Assembly: GCF_008180445.1 (NCBI RefSeq)
Contig: NZ_VTER01000008.1
Coordinates: 62,001 to 126,000, forward strand
DNA: 64,000 nt
Direction of reading: 5' to 3'
Source of the DNA: Bacillus_AB infantis_B
GTDB lineage: Bacteria > Bacillota > Bacilli > Bacillales > Cytobacillaceae
Positions 16,201 through 24,240 of the stretch are shown piece by piece. Each line of letters starts with the position of its first letter. Within the stretch, counting starts at the first letter, position 1. The notes beneath the pieces are model-generated. The model ran no database searches and had not been told where the DNA came from. It saw nothing but the letters and a program-made list of their open reading frames with translations. The position numbers and the translations under genes are program-made.

Positions 16201-17082
16201 ATGGCTTTGACAGTGAAGAATATTACAGTGGTTGGTGCAGGGCAGATGGGCCACCAAATTGCCATGCTCTGTGCATTGGGCGGATATGAAACCACCCTGC
16301 ATGACATGCAGGAAAAAGCATTGGATCAGGCTCAGGAAAAGCTCCGCGGAATTATGGATAAATGGGCAGCCAAAGGGAAACTGCCATCAGAACAGATAGA
16401 GGCTGCATTCAGCAGGCTCCGCTGCACATCTGATTTTGGGGAAGCTGTTAAGTCTGCCGATTTTATCATTGAGGCAGTCGTTGAAAAGCTTGAGGTTAAA
16501 AGAGAAGTATTTTCAAAGCTTGAAGAAGTGGCGCCGCCGCATGCCATATTTGCGACGAACAGCTCAACCATTGTCAACAGCCTGCTGGCCGATGCGGCAG
16601 ACAGGCCTGAAAAGACAGTCAATATGCATTTCTTCTTTCCGCCGCTGGTTATGGATTGCGTAGAGGTTGTCATGAGCAGCCGGACTTCTGATGAAACCGC
16701 GGAGACAGCCATGGAAGTCTGCAAGGCGATCAACCGTACGGCGGTCCTCCTGAAAAAAGAGATTTCCGGGTTTGTCGCCAACCGCATTCTGGGGGCGCTG
16801 CAGCGTGAAGCCGTCCAATTATATGAACAGGGCATTGCAGACTACAAGGATATTGACATCATCTGCAGAAAGGCGCTTAACCATCCGATCGGCCCCTTTG
16901 AGCTGATGGACTTGTCAGGAATTGATGTCGGCTATTATGTGATGGAGCAGCGATATGCAGAAACCGGGGATCCGCTGGATAAGCCTGCTGCCTGTATTGA
17001 AGAAAAAGTGAAGGAAGGCCACCTGGGCAGAAAGACAGGAAAAGGCTGGTATGAGTATGGGAAAGAGGGAGCGGTGCGCTGA
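16201..17082 (+). CDS. 3-hydroxyacyl-CoA (3-hydroxybutyryl-CoA type) dehydrogenase
   Basis: 293 residues. The NAD loop VVGAGQMGHQIA, the catalytic His block NMHFFFPPLVMDCVEVV and KEISGFVANRILGALQREA mark the HBD/MmgB family. It oxidises 3-hydroxyacyl-CoA to 3-oxoacyl-CoA. ATG 16201 is chosen because AAAGGAGG lies 8 nt before it; ATG 16195 is too close. The stop overlaps the next start (ATGA), so it is coupled to the enoyl-CoA hydratase. Confidence 0.93.
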   Translation: MALTVKNITVVGAGQMGHQIAMLCALGGYETTLHDMQEKALDQAQEKLRGIMDKWAAKGKLPSEQIEAAFSRLRCTSDFGEAVKSADFIIEAVVEKLEVKREVFSKLEEVAPPHAIFATNSSTIVNSLLADAADRPEKTVNMHFFFPPLVMDCVEVVMSSRTSDETAETAMEVCKAINRTAVLLKKEISGFVANRILGALQREAVQLYEQGIADYKDIDIICRKALNHPIGPFELMDLSGIDVGYYVMEQRYAETGDPLDKPAACIEEKVKEGHLGRKTGKGWYEYGKEGAVR

Positions 17083-17861
17083 TGGGGAATTATGTGGATA
17101 TTCACTTTGAAGATAAGACCGCGGTTCTGACAATCAAGAACCCTCCGCTGAATGTGCTGAGCAAAAAGGTATTCCAGGAGCTGGGCGAAGCCTTTGAATC
17201 TCTTAGAACAAATGACGGGGTGGCGGCTGTCCTTCTGACCGGGTCTGGAGACAAAGCATTTGTTGCAGGAGCTGACATTAAGGAATTTCCGGAGATGATG
17301 AGCAATCCCCGCATGATTGAGGATGTATTGGCAACACATGAAGTGCTTAACAGCATAGACCGGTTTCCCAAGCCTACTATCGCTGTACTGAATGGCCTTA
17401 CATTCGGTGGGGGATGCGAGCTTGCCCTTGCATGTGATATCAGGATAGCGGAAGAGCATGCTCAAATCGGCCTCCCGGAGGTAAAGCTGGGCTTGTTTCC
17501 CGGCGGCGGAGGAACCCAGAGGCTGCCCCGGCTGATCGGTGAAGCAAAGGCGAAGGAACTGATGTATACAGGTGAGCCTGTTTCAGCACAAGAGGCTGCA
17601 AGGATTGGCCTCGTCAATAAGGTAGCGGCTTCCGGGGAGGGCATGCAAAGTGCAAGAGAGCTTGCAGCCAAGATAGCCGGCCATTCACTGCAGGCACTTT
17701 CCAGAATCAAGCAGGCGGTGGATGGAGGCCTTGACAGGACTTTAGAAGAAGGCGTGAAGCTTGAAGCCCGCCTGTTTGAAGAGGTATTCCGCACGGAGGA
17801 TATAAAAGAAGGAGTCAAGGCCTTCATCGAAAAAAGGAAAGCGGAATTCAAGCACCGCTAA
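17082..17861 (+). CDS. Enoyl-CoA hydratase
   Basis: 259 residues of the crotonase family. The oxyanion-hole region AFVAGADIKEF and both catalytic glutamates, in GGGCELALACD and GLPEVKLGLFPGGGGTQRLPR, are present, so hydratase activity is likely. It is translationally coupled to the 3-hydroxyacyl-CoA dehydrogenase, and together they carry out two successive steps of beta-oxidation. Confidence 0.93.
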   Translation: MGNYVDIHFEDKTAVLTIKNPPLNVLSKKVFQELGEAFESLRTNDGVAAVLLTGSGDKAFVAGADIKEFPEMMSNPRMIEDVLATHEVLNSIDRFPKPTIAVLNGLTFGGGCELALACDIRIAEEHAQIGLPEVKLGLFPGGGGTQRLPRLIGEAKAKELMYTGEPVSAQEAARIGLVNKVAASGEGMQSARELAAKIAGHSLQALSRIKQAVDGGLDRTLEEGVKLEARLFEEVFRTEDIKEGVKAFIEKRKAEFKHR

Positions 17862-17874
17862 GGGAGGATGCCCT

Positions 17875-18291
17875 ATGCAGGAAACGCAGGTCAAAGTCCG
17901 GTTTTGTGAAACAGATGCCCTGGGCCATGTGAATAATACAAGTTATTTCGTTTACTTGGAGGAAGCCAGGATAGAATTCTTCGAATCGCTTGGCTACAGT
18001 ATGGATACCAGGAAATGGAGCTTTATCCTTGCTTCCACGAAATGCGATTTTCTGAATCAGGGCTATTTCAATCAAAAACTGGCTGTCACAACTTATGTTT
18101 CGAAAATAGGCAATAAGAGCTTTACGCTGGAACATGAAATTCTTTGTGCACAAACAAAAGAGCCTATAGCCAAAGGGAATGCTGTCATCGTTTATTTTGA
18201 CTTTGAAGCACAGAAGAGCAGTTCCTTGCCGGATCACCTCAGGGAAGGGCTCAAAGGATATCTTTATGATGATAATAATTTGAAAATTTAA
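17875..18291 (+). CDS. Hotdog-fold acyl-CoA thioesterase (4HBT family)
   Basis: 138 residues. The N-terminal motif RFCETDALGHVNNTSYFVYLEE carries the catalytic Asp of the 4-hydroxybenzoyl-CoA thioesterase family, and EEARIEFF follows. It probably releases free acid from acyl-CoA, to relieve CoA trapping or remove dead-end products. It sits 13 bp after the hydratase with AGGGAGG before its ATG. Confidence 0.88.
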   Translation: MQETQVKVRFCETDALGHVNNTSYFVYLEEARIEFFESLGYSMDTRKWSFILASTKCDFLNQGYFNQKLAVTTYVSKIGNKSFTLEHEILCAQTKEPIAKGNAVIVYFDFEAQKSSSLPDHLREGLKGYLYDDNNLKI

Positions 18292-18308
18292 AAAAGGAGG
18301 CGCTGTAC

Positions 18309-19376
18309 ATGCCTGCCGGCAAAGACACGATAATGGTAAGAAAAGGGGAAGAGCTGGATTTGGACAGCCTTATCAGGTTCCTGGAGAGCAAAGTGGACTC
18401 ATTCCCGGGCGGGCCGCTTGAAGTCCTTCAATTTTCAGCCGGTCATTCCAATTTAACCTACCAGCTGAGGTCGGGGGATTGGGAAGCGGTCCTGAGGCGC
18501 CCGCCACTTGGCCCTGTGGCTGCCAAAGCCCATGATATGGAACGTGAATTCATCATTCTGAAGGAACTGAACACTATGTTCCCTCCAGCGCCTAAGCCAT
18601 TCATCTACACAGAGGATGACAGCATCATCGGAAGTCCATTCTTCCTGATGGAAAGGAAGAATGGGATTGTATTGGATACAGAATTTCCAAATCATATCAC
18701 TCCTTCCGTGGAGCTTTGCCAGCATCTGTCACAAACCATGGTCGATAAGCTGTCCGAGCTGCACTCTCTTCCTTACCGGGATACGGGCCTGGAAAAGATC
18801 AGCCGTCCTGAAGGGTTCATGGAGAGACAGGTCCACGGATGGATCACCCGCTACGAGAAGGCGAAGACCGAGGAAATCAAAGAGGCGGCTGCGCTCACCA
18901 AATGGCTGTCGGCAAACATCCCTTCCGAGAGCGGACATAGCATCATCCATTATGACTATAAGCTGAATAACACCATGTTCGATCATAAACTGGAAGCTAT
19001 GACAGGGCTGTTCGACTGGGAAATGTCAACGGTTGGGGACCCGCTTGCCGATCTGGGGGCTGCCATGAGCTATTGGATTCAGGAGGATGACCCCGATCTG
19101 CTGAAATATGGTCTTGGCAAACCGCCGGTAACTGCTTTGAAGGGCTTTTATTCCAGGAAGGAATTTATGGAAGCGTATGCAAAGCGAAGCGGAAGGGATA
19201 TAAGCGGCATGAACTTCTACCTGACCTTTGCTTACTTTAAGCTTGCTGTCATCTGCCAGCAAATCTATTACCGCTATAAAAAAGGGCAGACAGCCGATAA
19301 GCGATTTTCCCAGTTTGACAGGTTTGTCAGAAGTCTTATCCAGCACAGCTCAAGTATTGCCTATGAAAAGGCATAA
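18309..19376 (+). CDS. APH-like kinase, homologue of the kinase half of ACAD10/ACAD11 (LvaA-like)
   Basis: 355 residues of the aminoglycoside-phosphotransferase fold. FSAGHSNLTYQLRSGDWEAV is the nucleotide loop, PFFLMERKNGIVL the hinge, HYDYKLNNTMFD the catalytic loop (HxDxxxxN) and LFDWEMSTVGDPLADLG the metal-binding DxD-like motif. These blocks follow the N-terminal half of animal ACAD11. The canonical HGD is HYD here. In ACAD10/11 and the lva operon such kinases phosphorylate the 4-hydroxyl of 4-hydroxyacyl-CoA. Here kinase and dehydrogenase are separate genes in one cluster. AAAAGGAGG precedes the start. An antibiotic kinase is unlikely in this context. Confidence 0.87.
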   Translation: MPAGKDTIMVRKGEELDLDSLIRFLESKVDSFPGGPLEVLQFSAGHSNLTYQLRSGDWEAVLRRPPLGPVAAKAHDMEREFIILKELNTMFPPAPKPFIYTEDDSIIGSPFFLMERKNGIVLDTEFPNHITPSVELCQHLSQTMVDKLSELHSLPYRDTGLEKISRPEGFMERQVHGWITRYEKAKTEEIKEAAALTKWLSANIPSESGHSIIHYDYKLNNTMFDHKLEAMTGLFDWEMSTVGDPLADLGAAMSYWIQEDDPDLLKYGLGKPPVTALKGFYSRKEFMEAYAKRSGRDISGMNFYLTFAYFKLAVICQQIYYRYKKGQTADKRFSQFDRFVRSLIQHSSSIAYEKA

Positions 19377-19412
19377 CAGAATTGCAGGTCAGTATTTTAC
19401 CGGGAGGCATCT

Positions 19413-20156
19413 ATGGGCAAGATTCATCTGCTGCTGAAAAAGGAAGAAATCAATGAACAGAAACTGCGGGAAGGCAGCAAAATAGCGGTTGTGCTGGATA
19501 TCCTGCTTGCAACTACAAGCATCACTTCGGCATTAAAGGACGGAGCGGCCCGTGTCATCCCGGCAGAAAGCAGTGAAATAGCGAAAGCCCGATTTGACGA
19601 AGGAGATTCCAGCGGGATGCTTCTTGCCGGGGAATCTGACGCACGTCCTGTCGCAGGGTTTGTTTATCCAAGTCCGAAGATTCTTAGGGGGCAGGTAAGC
19701 GGAAAAACGCTGATCCTTGCGACTACGAACGGGACGGTTGCCCTTGCAAAGGCAGAGGCAGCAAAAAAGGTATATGCTTCGTCCCTGTTAAATAACTCTG
19801 CGGTGGCAGAAGCAATCAGTGAAGAAGAAGGGGACTCAACCATTGTTATCATCTGCGCAGGGAATTCAGGGGAATTCAGCCTTGAGGATTTCTATGGAGC
19901 AGGACATTTGATTGACTGCCTCCAAAAAGCAGGAGGGGAATCTTATGAGATGACGGATGCAGCCCTGGCGGCATTGCTCTTCTTTCAGACAAAGCGGGGC
20001 GATGCCGAGGAAGTCTTGGGAAATTCCTATGTCGGAGGCCTGCTGGCCAGCCATGGCCTCAGTGATGAACTTTCCTTTGCGGCCGGCCTGGACAGTATTC
20101 ATATTGTCCCAGTTTATAAGAATGGGCTCATCTCAGCAGCAAAGGTAAGCAAATAG
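19413..20156 (+). CDS. 2-phosphosulfolactate phosphatase (ComB)-family protein
   Basis: 247 residues. Conserved blocks VVLDILLATTSITSAL, LILATTNGTVAL, CAGNSGEFSLEDFYGAG and NSYVGGLLASHG match the ComB family (2-phosphosulfolactate phosphatase of coenzyme M synthesis). Bacilli do not make coenzyme M, so the natural substrate must differ. It lies between the APH-like kinase and a second acyl-CoA dehydrogenase, so action on a phosphorylated acid is a reasonable guess. The ATG has GGGAGG 7 nt upstream. Confidence 0.82.
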   Translation: MGKIHLLLKKEEINEQKLREGSKIAVVLDILLATTSITSALKDGAARVIPAESSEIAKARFDEGDSSGMLLAGESDARPVAGFVYPSPKILRGQVSGKTLILATTNGTVALAKAEAAKKVYASSLLNNSAVAEAISEEEGDSTIVIICAGNSGEFSLEDFYGAGHLIDCLQKAGGESYEMTDAALAALLFFQTKRGDAEEVLGNSYVGGLLASHGLSDELSFAAGLDSIHIVPVYKNGLISAAKVSK

Positions 20157-20191
20157 GAAGGCATATTTTTAAAAAAAGAGGAGTGAACAGC

Positions 20192-21958
20192 ATGGCAAAA
20201 ACAAAGAGCATGGGCTCCGGGTTTCTGTTATCTGAGATAGATGAAGGCCAATTGTTTACACCAGAAGATTTTACTGAAGAACACAAAATGATCGGCACTT
20301 CAGCGAGGCAGTTCATTGAGCAGGAAGTGGCCCCTTTAAAGGAAGAAATCGAAAGCCAGGATTTTTGGCTGGTGAAGGAACTGCTGAAGAAAGCCGGGGA
20401 TCTTGGGCTGCTTGCACACAGCATTCCTGAACAGTACGGCGGGCTTGGCCTGGATAAAATCACCAAAGGGATTGTAGGTGAAAATATCGGAGCCTCCAGC
20501 GGCTATGGTGTGGCCCATTCCAACCATACTTGCATTGCCACCCTGCCGATCACCTATTTTGGAACCGAAGAGCAAAAAAATAAATATCTGCCTAAGATGG
20601 CGTCCGGAGAATATATCGGCGCCTATTGCCTGACAGAGCCGAATGCAGGGTCTGATGCCCTTTCCTCCCAGACGGTGGCACGCCTCAATGAAGCGGGGAC
20701 ACATTATATTCTGAACGGGACGAAGCTTTATATCACCAATGCGGCTTTTTCAGATACCTTTATCGTTTATGCAAAGGTTGATGGAAAGGATTTTACTAGC
20801 TTTATTTTAGAAAAGGATTTTCCCGGCCTGGTTCTGGGGCCTGAAGAAAACAAAATGGGGATCAAAGGTTCATCAACCAGGTCTGTCATCTTGGAAGATT
20901 GCGAGGTGCCTGCTGAAAATATGCTCGGGGAGAAGGGGAAAGGCCATGTAATCGCCCTGAACGTCCTCAATTTGGGCCGCTTCAATCTAGGGTCGGCCTG
21001 CATGGGAGCAGCCAAATACAGCCTGAAGAAAGCAGCACAATATACCCAGGAGCGGAGGCAGTTTGGACGAAAGATCGCTGACTTCAATGCCACAAAAGAA
21101 AAAGTGGGGAAAATGGCAGCGAGGATCTATGCTTCAGAATCTATGCAATACAGAACAGCAGGCCTGCTTGAAGAGGCGCTGGGCGATATAGGGGACAGCG
21201 CAGATTCACGCCTTGCAGGGAAGAGAATGAGCGAGTATGCCTCAGAGTGTGCTGTCTGCAAGGTATTCGGATCGGAAACCCTTGATTATGCAGCAGACGA
21301 AACATTGCAGCTTTATGGGGGAGCAGGATTCATAAAAGAATATGGCATCGAACAAATATACAGGGACTCCAGGATTAACCGGATCTTTGAAGGCACAAAC
21401 GAAATCAACCGGCTGCTCATTCCGGCAGGCTTGTTTAAGAAAGCTGCAAAGGGAGAGGTGGATATCAGGGAGCTGACCGAAGAAGCGGCATCCGCCATCC
21501 TGCAGCCTGCACCTCTTAATGGAGCCCTGGCAATGGAGCGGGAGGCAGTCTCCCTGATGAGACATGCGTTTCTGCTTGCAGCAGGCCTGGCCCTGCAGGT
21601 TCACGGCCAGCAGATTTCGGAGGAACAGGAAACGCTGTTGAAGCTTTCTGATATGGCGATCTCTTTATATGCGGCCGAGTCGGCAGTCTACAGGACATAT
21701 AAAAGCATCAATAAAGCCGGGGAAGAAGCAGCAGCTTTAAAAATCGATCTTGCCGGATCCTATCTGGAAGAGGCGCTGTGGGAATGTGAGAAAGCCTTCA
21801 GGATCCTCTCTTCCGAACTGGCATTACGGGAAGATGAAAAAAAGCTGGCCTCTGCTGTTGAAAGAGGATTCAGAAGAATAGAGCTGAATGGGGGAGGCTT
21901 CAGCCGGAACCGGAGAATTGCTGAAAGAATTTATCAAGCAACCCGCTATGTATGCTAG
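20192..21958 (+). CDS. fadE: Acyl-CoA dehydrogenase (FadE/VLCAD-like)
   Basis: 588 residues. Flavin/substrate blocks YCLTEPNAGSDALSSQT and GSSTRSVILEDCEVPAENMLG and the catalytic Glu in RIFEGTNEINRLLIP are canonical. The extra ~200-residue C-terminal helical domain makes it VLCAD-like and close in length to B. subtilis FadE (about 594 aa). It oxidises acyl-CoA to trans-2-enoyl-CoA. ATG 20192 is preferred to the in-frame GTG at 20183 because AGAGGAG lies 9 nt before it. FadE is a functional label; orthology was not tested. Confidence 0.92.
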   Translation: MAKTKSMGSGFLLSEIDEGQLFTPEDFTEEHKMIGTSARQFIEQEVAPLKEEIESQDFWLVKELLKKAGDLGLLAHSIPEQYGGLGLDKITKGIVGENIGASSGYGVAHSNHTCIATLPITYFGTEEQKNKYLPKMASGEYIGAYCLTEPNAGSDALSSQTVARLNEAGTHYILNGTKLYITNAAFSDTFIVYAKVDGKDFTSFILEKDFPGLVLGPEENKMGIKGSSTRSVILEDCEVPAENMLGEKGKGHVIALNVLNLGRFNLGSACMGAAKYSLKKAAQYTQERRQFGRKIADFNATKEKVGKMAARIYASESMQYRTAGLLEEALGDIGDSADSRLAGKRMSEYASECAVCKVFGSETLDYAADETLQLYGGAGFIKEYGIEQIYRDSRINRIFEGTNEINRLLIPAGLFKKAAKGEVDIRELTEEAASAILQPAPLNGALAMEREAVSLMRHAFLLAAGLALQVHGQQISEEQETLLKLSDMAISLYAAESAVYRTYKSINKAGEEAAALKIDLAGSYLEEALWECEKAFRILSSELALREDEKKLASAVERGFRRIELNGGGFSRNRRIAERIYQATRYVC

Positions 21959-22062
21959 AAGCAGCAGAATAACCTGAAGAGCTTTGAAATGGGGACCGGC
22001 TGTGCAAGCCGATTGAGGTTTCCTCATGTCCAAACCTTATATAACCGATTGGGGGAGAGAAT

Positions 22063-22842
22063 ATGGATAATCAGCACCTGCTTTCTGAAAAAAAAGCCAG
22101 TGTTCTGCTTTTAACGCTGAACAGGCCGGACAGTCTGAATGCTTTCAGCAGTGAAATGATTACCGGCCTGACCAAAGCATTCCGCCAGGCTGATCAGGAT
22201 GAGGATATTAAAGCAATTGTCTTATCCGGCGCAGGCAGATCTTTCTCTGCAGGCGGAGACGTAAAAACAATGGGGCAGGCAGGTCCGGCAGAAATCTATG
22301 AACATATCGGGAAACTCAACGAGTGCATTTTAAGCATAAAAGCCGCCAGCAAGCCTGTCATTGCTGCTGTTCATGGATTCGCAGCAGGAGCTGGCTTCAA
22401 TCTCGCACTCGCATGTGATTTGATCATTGCTGCAGATGACAGCCGCTTTGCGATGAGTTTTTCACAAGTGGGACTTATTTCAGATGGAGGAGGATCATTT
22501 TTCCTGCCGCGGCTGATCGGGCCACATCTTGCAAAGGAGTTTTTCTTTACGGCTGAAGCGATACCTGCTGACAGGCTGCAGCAGATGGGAATTGTCAGCA
22601 GAATTGTACCTGGCACAGACCTGAGAGAAGAAGCATTGGCTGTGGCAGAAAAGCTGGCATCAGGTCCTGTCAAAGCATATGGGATGATGAAGAAGCTCAT
22701 TGATGGCGCCCATGCCTCTACACTTGAGGAGGTATTGGAACAAGAACGCCTCATCCAGACGATGATGGCCGGAACGGAAGATCATTTAGAGGGGATTGCA
22801 GCATTCAAAGAAAAACGGAAGCCGCAATTCCAGGGAAAGTGA
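22063..22842 (+). CDS. Enoyl-CoA hydratase/isomerase family protein, PaaG-like
   Basis: 259 residues of the crotonase fold, with SAGGDVKTMGQ for the oxyanion region. Neither hydratase glutamate is present: the usual GGGCEL reads GAGFNL, and the PEVKLG segment reads SFSQVGLISDGGG. The Asp in ISDGG and the whole segment resemble PaaG-type isomerases and hydrolases. A double-bond isomerase for unsaturated or substituted acyl-CoA is more likely than a hydratase. GGGGGAG precedes the start. Confidence 0.85.
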   Translation: MDNQHLLSEKKASVLLLTLNRPDSLNAFSSEMITGLTKAFRQADQDEDIKAIVLSGAGRSFSAGGDVKTMGQAGPAEIYEHIGKLNECILSIKAASKPVIAAVHGFAAGAGFNLALACDLIIAADDSRFAMSFSQVGLISDGGGSFFLPRLIGPHLAKEFFFTAEAIPADRLQQMGIVSRIVPGTDLREEALAVAEKLASGPVKAYGMMKKLIDGAHASTLEEVLEQERLIQTMMAGTEDHLEGIAAFKEKRKPQFQGK

Positions 22843-22853
22843 GGGGAACTTAT

Positions 22854-23825
22854 ATGAAGGCAATTCAGTTAAAGGAATATGGAGGACCTGATGTCCTGAA
22901 GCTTGTTGAAATGGACGTTCCAGAGCCAAGAGGACATGAGGTCCTGATTCAAATCCGCTCGATTGGCGTTAACTATGCCGATACAGCAAGAAGAGAGGGC
23001 CAGTATGTTGTAAAAACCCCCCTCCCCTTCATTCCTGGTGCGGAAGTGGCAGGAGTGGTCAAGGCAGTTGGAGAAAAGTCGGATATAGTGCCGGGCACCA
23101 GGGTAGTGGCACTGATAGAATCCGGCGGATATTCGGAATTTGCCATTGCCGACAGCAGGGGGCTCATTCCCATTCCGGAAGGACTTGACTTTCATGAGGC
23201 AGCGGCACTGCCCCTCCAGGGACTGAGCGCCTATCATATTTTAAAGACAATGGGGAGGCTTCAAAAAGGAGAAAATGTTCTTGTTCATGCAGCTGCTGGA
23301 GGTGTGGGAACACTGGCTGTCCAGCTTGCCAGGATATTTGGCGCTGGAAAGATTATCGCCACAGCCAGCTCAGAGCAAAAACTCAGACTGGCCAGGGATA
23401 TGGGGGCTGACGTTCTGGTGGACTATACAGAAAGCGGATGGGAAGAGAAAGTAAGGGAAGCAACAGAGGGCAAGGGGGTCGATCTGGCACTTGAAATGGC
23501 CGGGGGAGAGGTTTTCGCTAAAACCATGAAGTGTCTCGCACCGTTTGGAAGGGTGGTCGTCTATGGCGTGGCAAGCGGAGAGCAATACAGAATGTACCCA
23601 TCCTCACTGATGGCACGGAACCAGTCTGTGATTGGATTCTTCCTCCCGCAAATCATGAAAATGCCGGAGCTTCTTCATACAAGCATGAAGGAACTGCTCG
23701 GCTACCTGGCAGAAGGTAAGTTGAAGCTGGCGGTCGGCGGGATTTATCCCCTGGAGGAGGCTTCATTTGTTCACGAACAGATGCAGGGGAGGAAAACGAG
23801 CGGCAAACTGATTTTAACGCCTTAA
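22854..23825 (+). CDS. NADPH:quinone oxidoreductase / zinc-free medium-chain reductase
   Basis: 323 residues of the MDR superfamily. A GroES-like domain with PFIPGAEVAGVV is followed by the nucleotide-binding motif HAAAGGVGTLAVQLARIFG; zinc ligands are absent, so it is a QOR-type reductase. ATG 22854 follows GTGAGGGGAA; the preceding gene ends 11 bp before. Within the cluster it may reduce an enone or enoyl-CoA. A weak hairpin (GCCTT/AAGGC, then AAATTTTTA) overlaps the stop and may end the unit. Confidence 0.88.
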   Translation: MKAIQLKEYGGPDVLKLVEMDVPEPRGHEVLIQIRSIGVNYADTARREGQYVVKTPLPFIPGAEVAGVVKAVGEKSDIVPGTRVVALIESGGYSEFAIADSRGLIPIPEGLDFHEAAALPLQGLSAYHILKTMGRLQKGENVLVHAAAGGVGTLAVQLARIFGAGKIIATASSEQKLRLARDMGADVLVDYTESGWEEKVREATEGKGVDLALEMAGGEVFAKTMKCLAPFGRVVVYGVASGEQYRMYPSSLMARNQSVIGFFLPQIMKMPELLHTSMKELLGYLAEGKLKLAVGGIYPLEEASFVHEQMQGRKTSGKLILTP

Positions 23826-23869
23826 AACCGGCTGAAGGCAAATTTTTAGGCTTTTCTTCTTATTCATTT

Positions 23870-23897
23870 CACCTTTTCAGCCCTCCTTCATACTATA
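23870..23897 (+). promoter_or_regulatory. SigK-type promoter of spoVIF
   Basis: CACC, 15 nt and CATACTATA match the SigK consensus (mACm / CATAnnnTA) in both boxes, 34 bp before the start. B. subtilis spoVIF is expressed late in the mother cell. Confidence 0.65.
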
Positions 23898-23930
23898 TAA
23901 AGTAGTTTAAGAAGGAGGCTTGAATTCAGC

Positions 23931-24185
23931 ATGGATAATGGATTCTTTAAAAATATCGAGAAGAAAACAGGCGTTAATATGAAAGATATTCTGGAGTTGG
24001 CGAATTCTTTGCAGAATGCAAATTTCAAGGATGAAAAAACTGTCCGCAGCGTAATCCGCAGGGTATCCCAAATTGCCAACAAACCGGTCCCAAAAGCAAC
24101 AGAAGATAAAATTGTACAATCCATCGTCGCTGACGGCAAACAGCTGGATTTCAATACAATCAGCCAGATGATCAATAAAAAATAA
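23931..24185 (+). CDS. spoVIF: Stage VI sporulation protein F (SpoVIF)
   Basis: 84 residues, MDNGFFKNIEKKTGVNMKDILELANSLQ at the start, matching SpoVIF (YjcC). The B. subtilis protein is needed for proper coat assembly and resistance, apparently by stabilising the late regulator GerE. AGAAGGAGGC precedes the ATG. Single gene between a SigK-like promoter and a terminator, next to the helicase yjcD as in B. subtilis. Confidence 0.92.
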   Translation: MDNGFFKNIEKKTGVNMKDILELANSLQNANFKDEKTVRSVIRRVSQIANKPVPKATEDKIVQSIVADGKQLDFNTISQMINKK

Positions 24186-24194
24186 TCTGCAGAA

Positions 24195-24225
24195 AAGGAC
24201 TTGGAGCGAGCCAAGTCCTTCTTTG
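24195..24225. terminator. Bidirectional terminator between spoVIF and yjcD
   Basis: AAGGACTTGG / CCAAGTCCTT stem with a 6-nt loop; T-rich on both sides, between convergent genes. Confidence 0.85.
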
Positions 24226-24240
24226 CCTTCTTATGCCATT

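Noticed and set aside
18309..19376. Annotation as aminoglycoside antibiotic phosphotransferase.
   Set aside because: The conserved blocks follow the ACAD10/11 kinase half, and the gene lies in an acyl-CoA degradation cluster.
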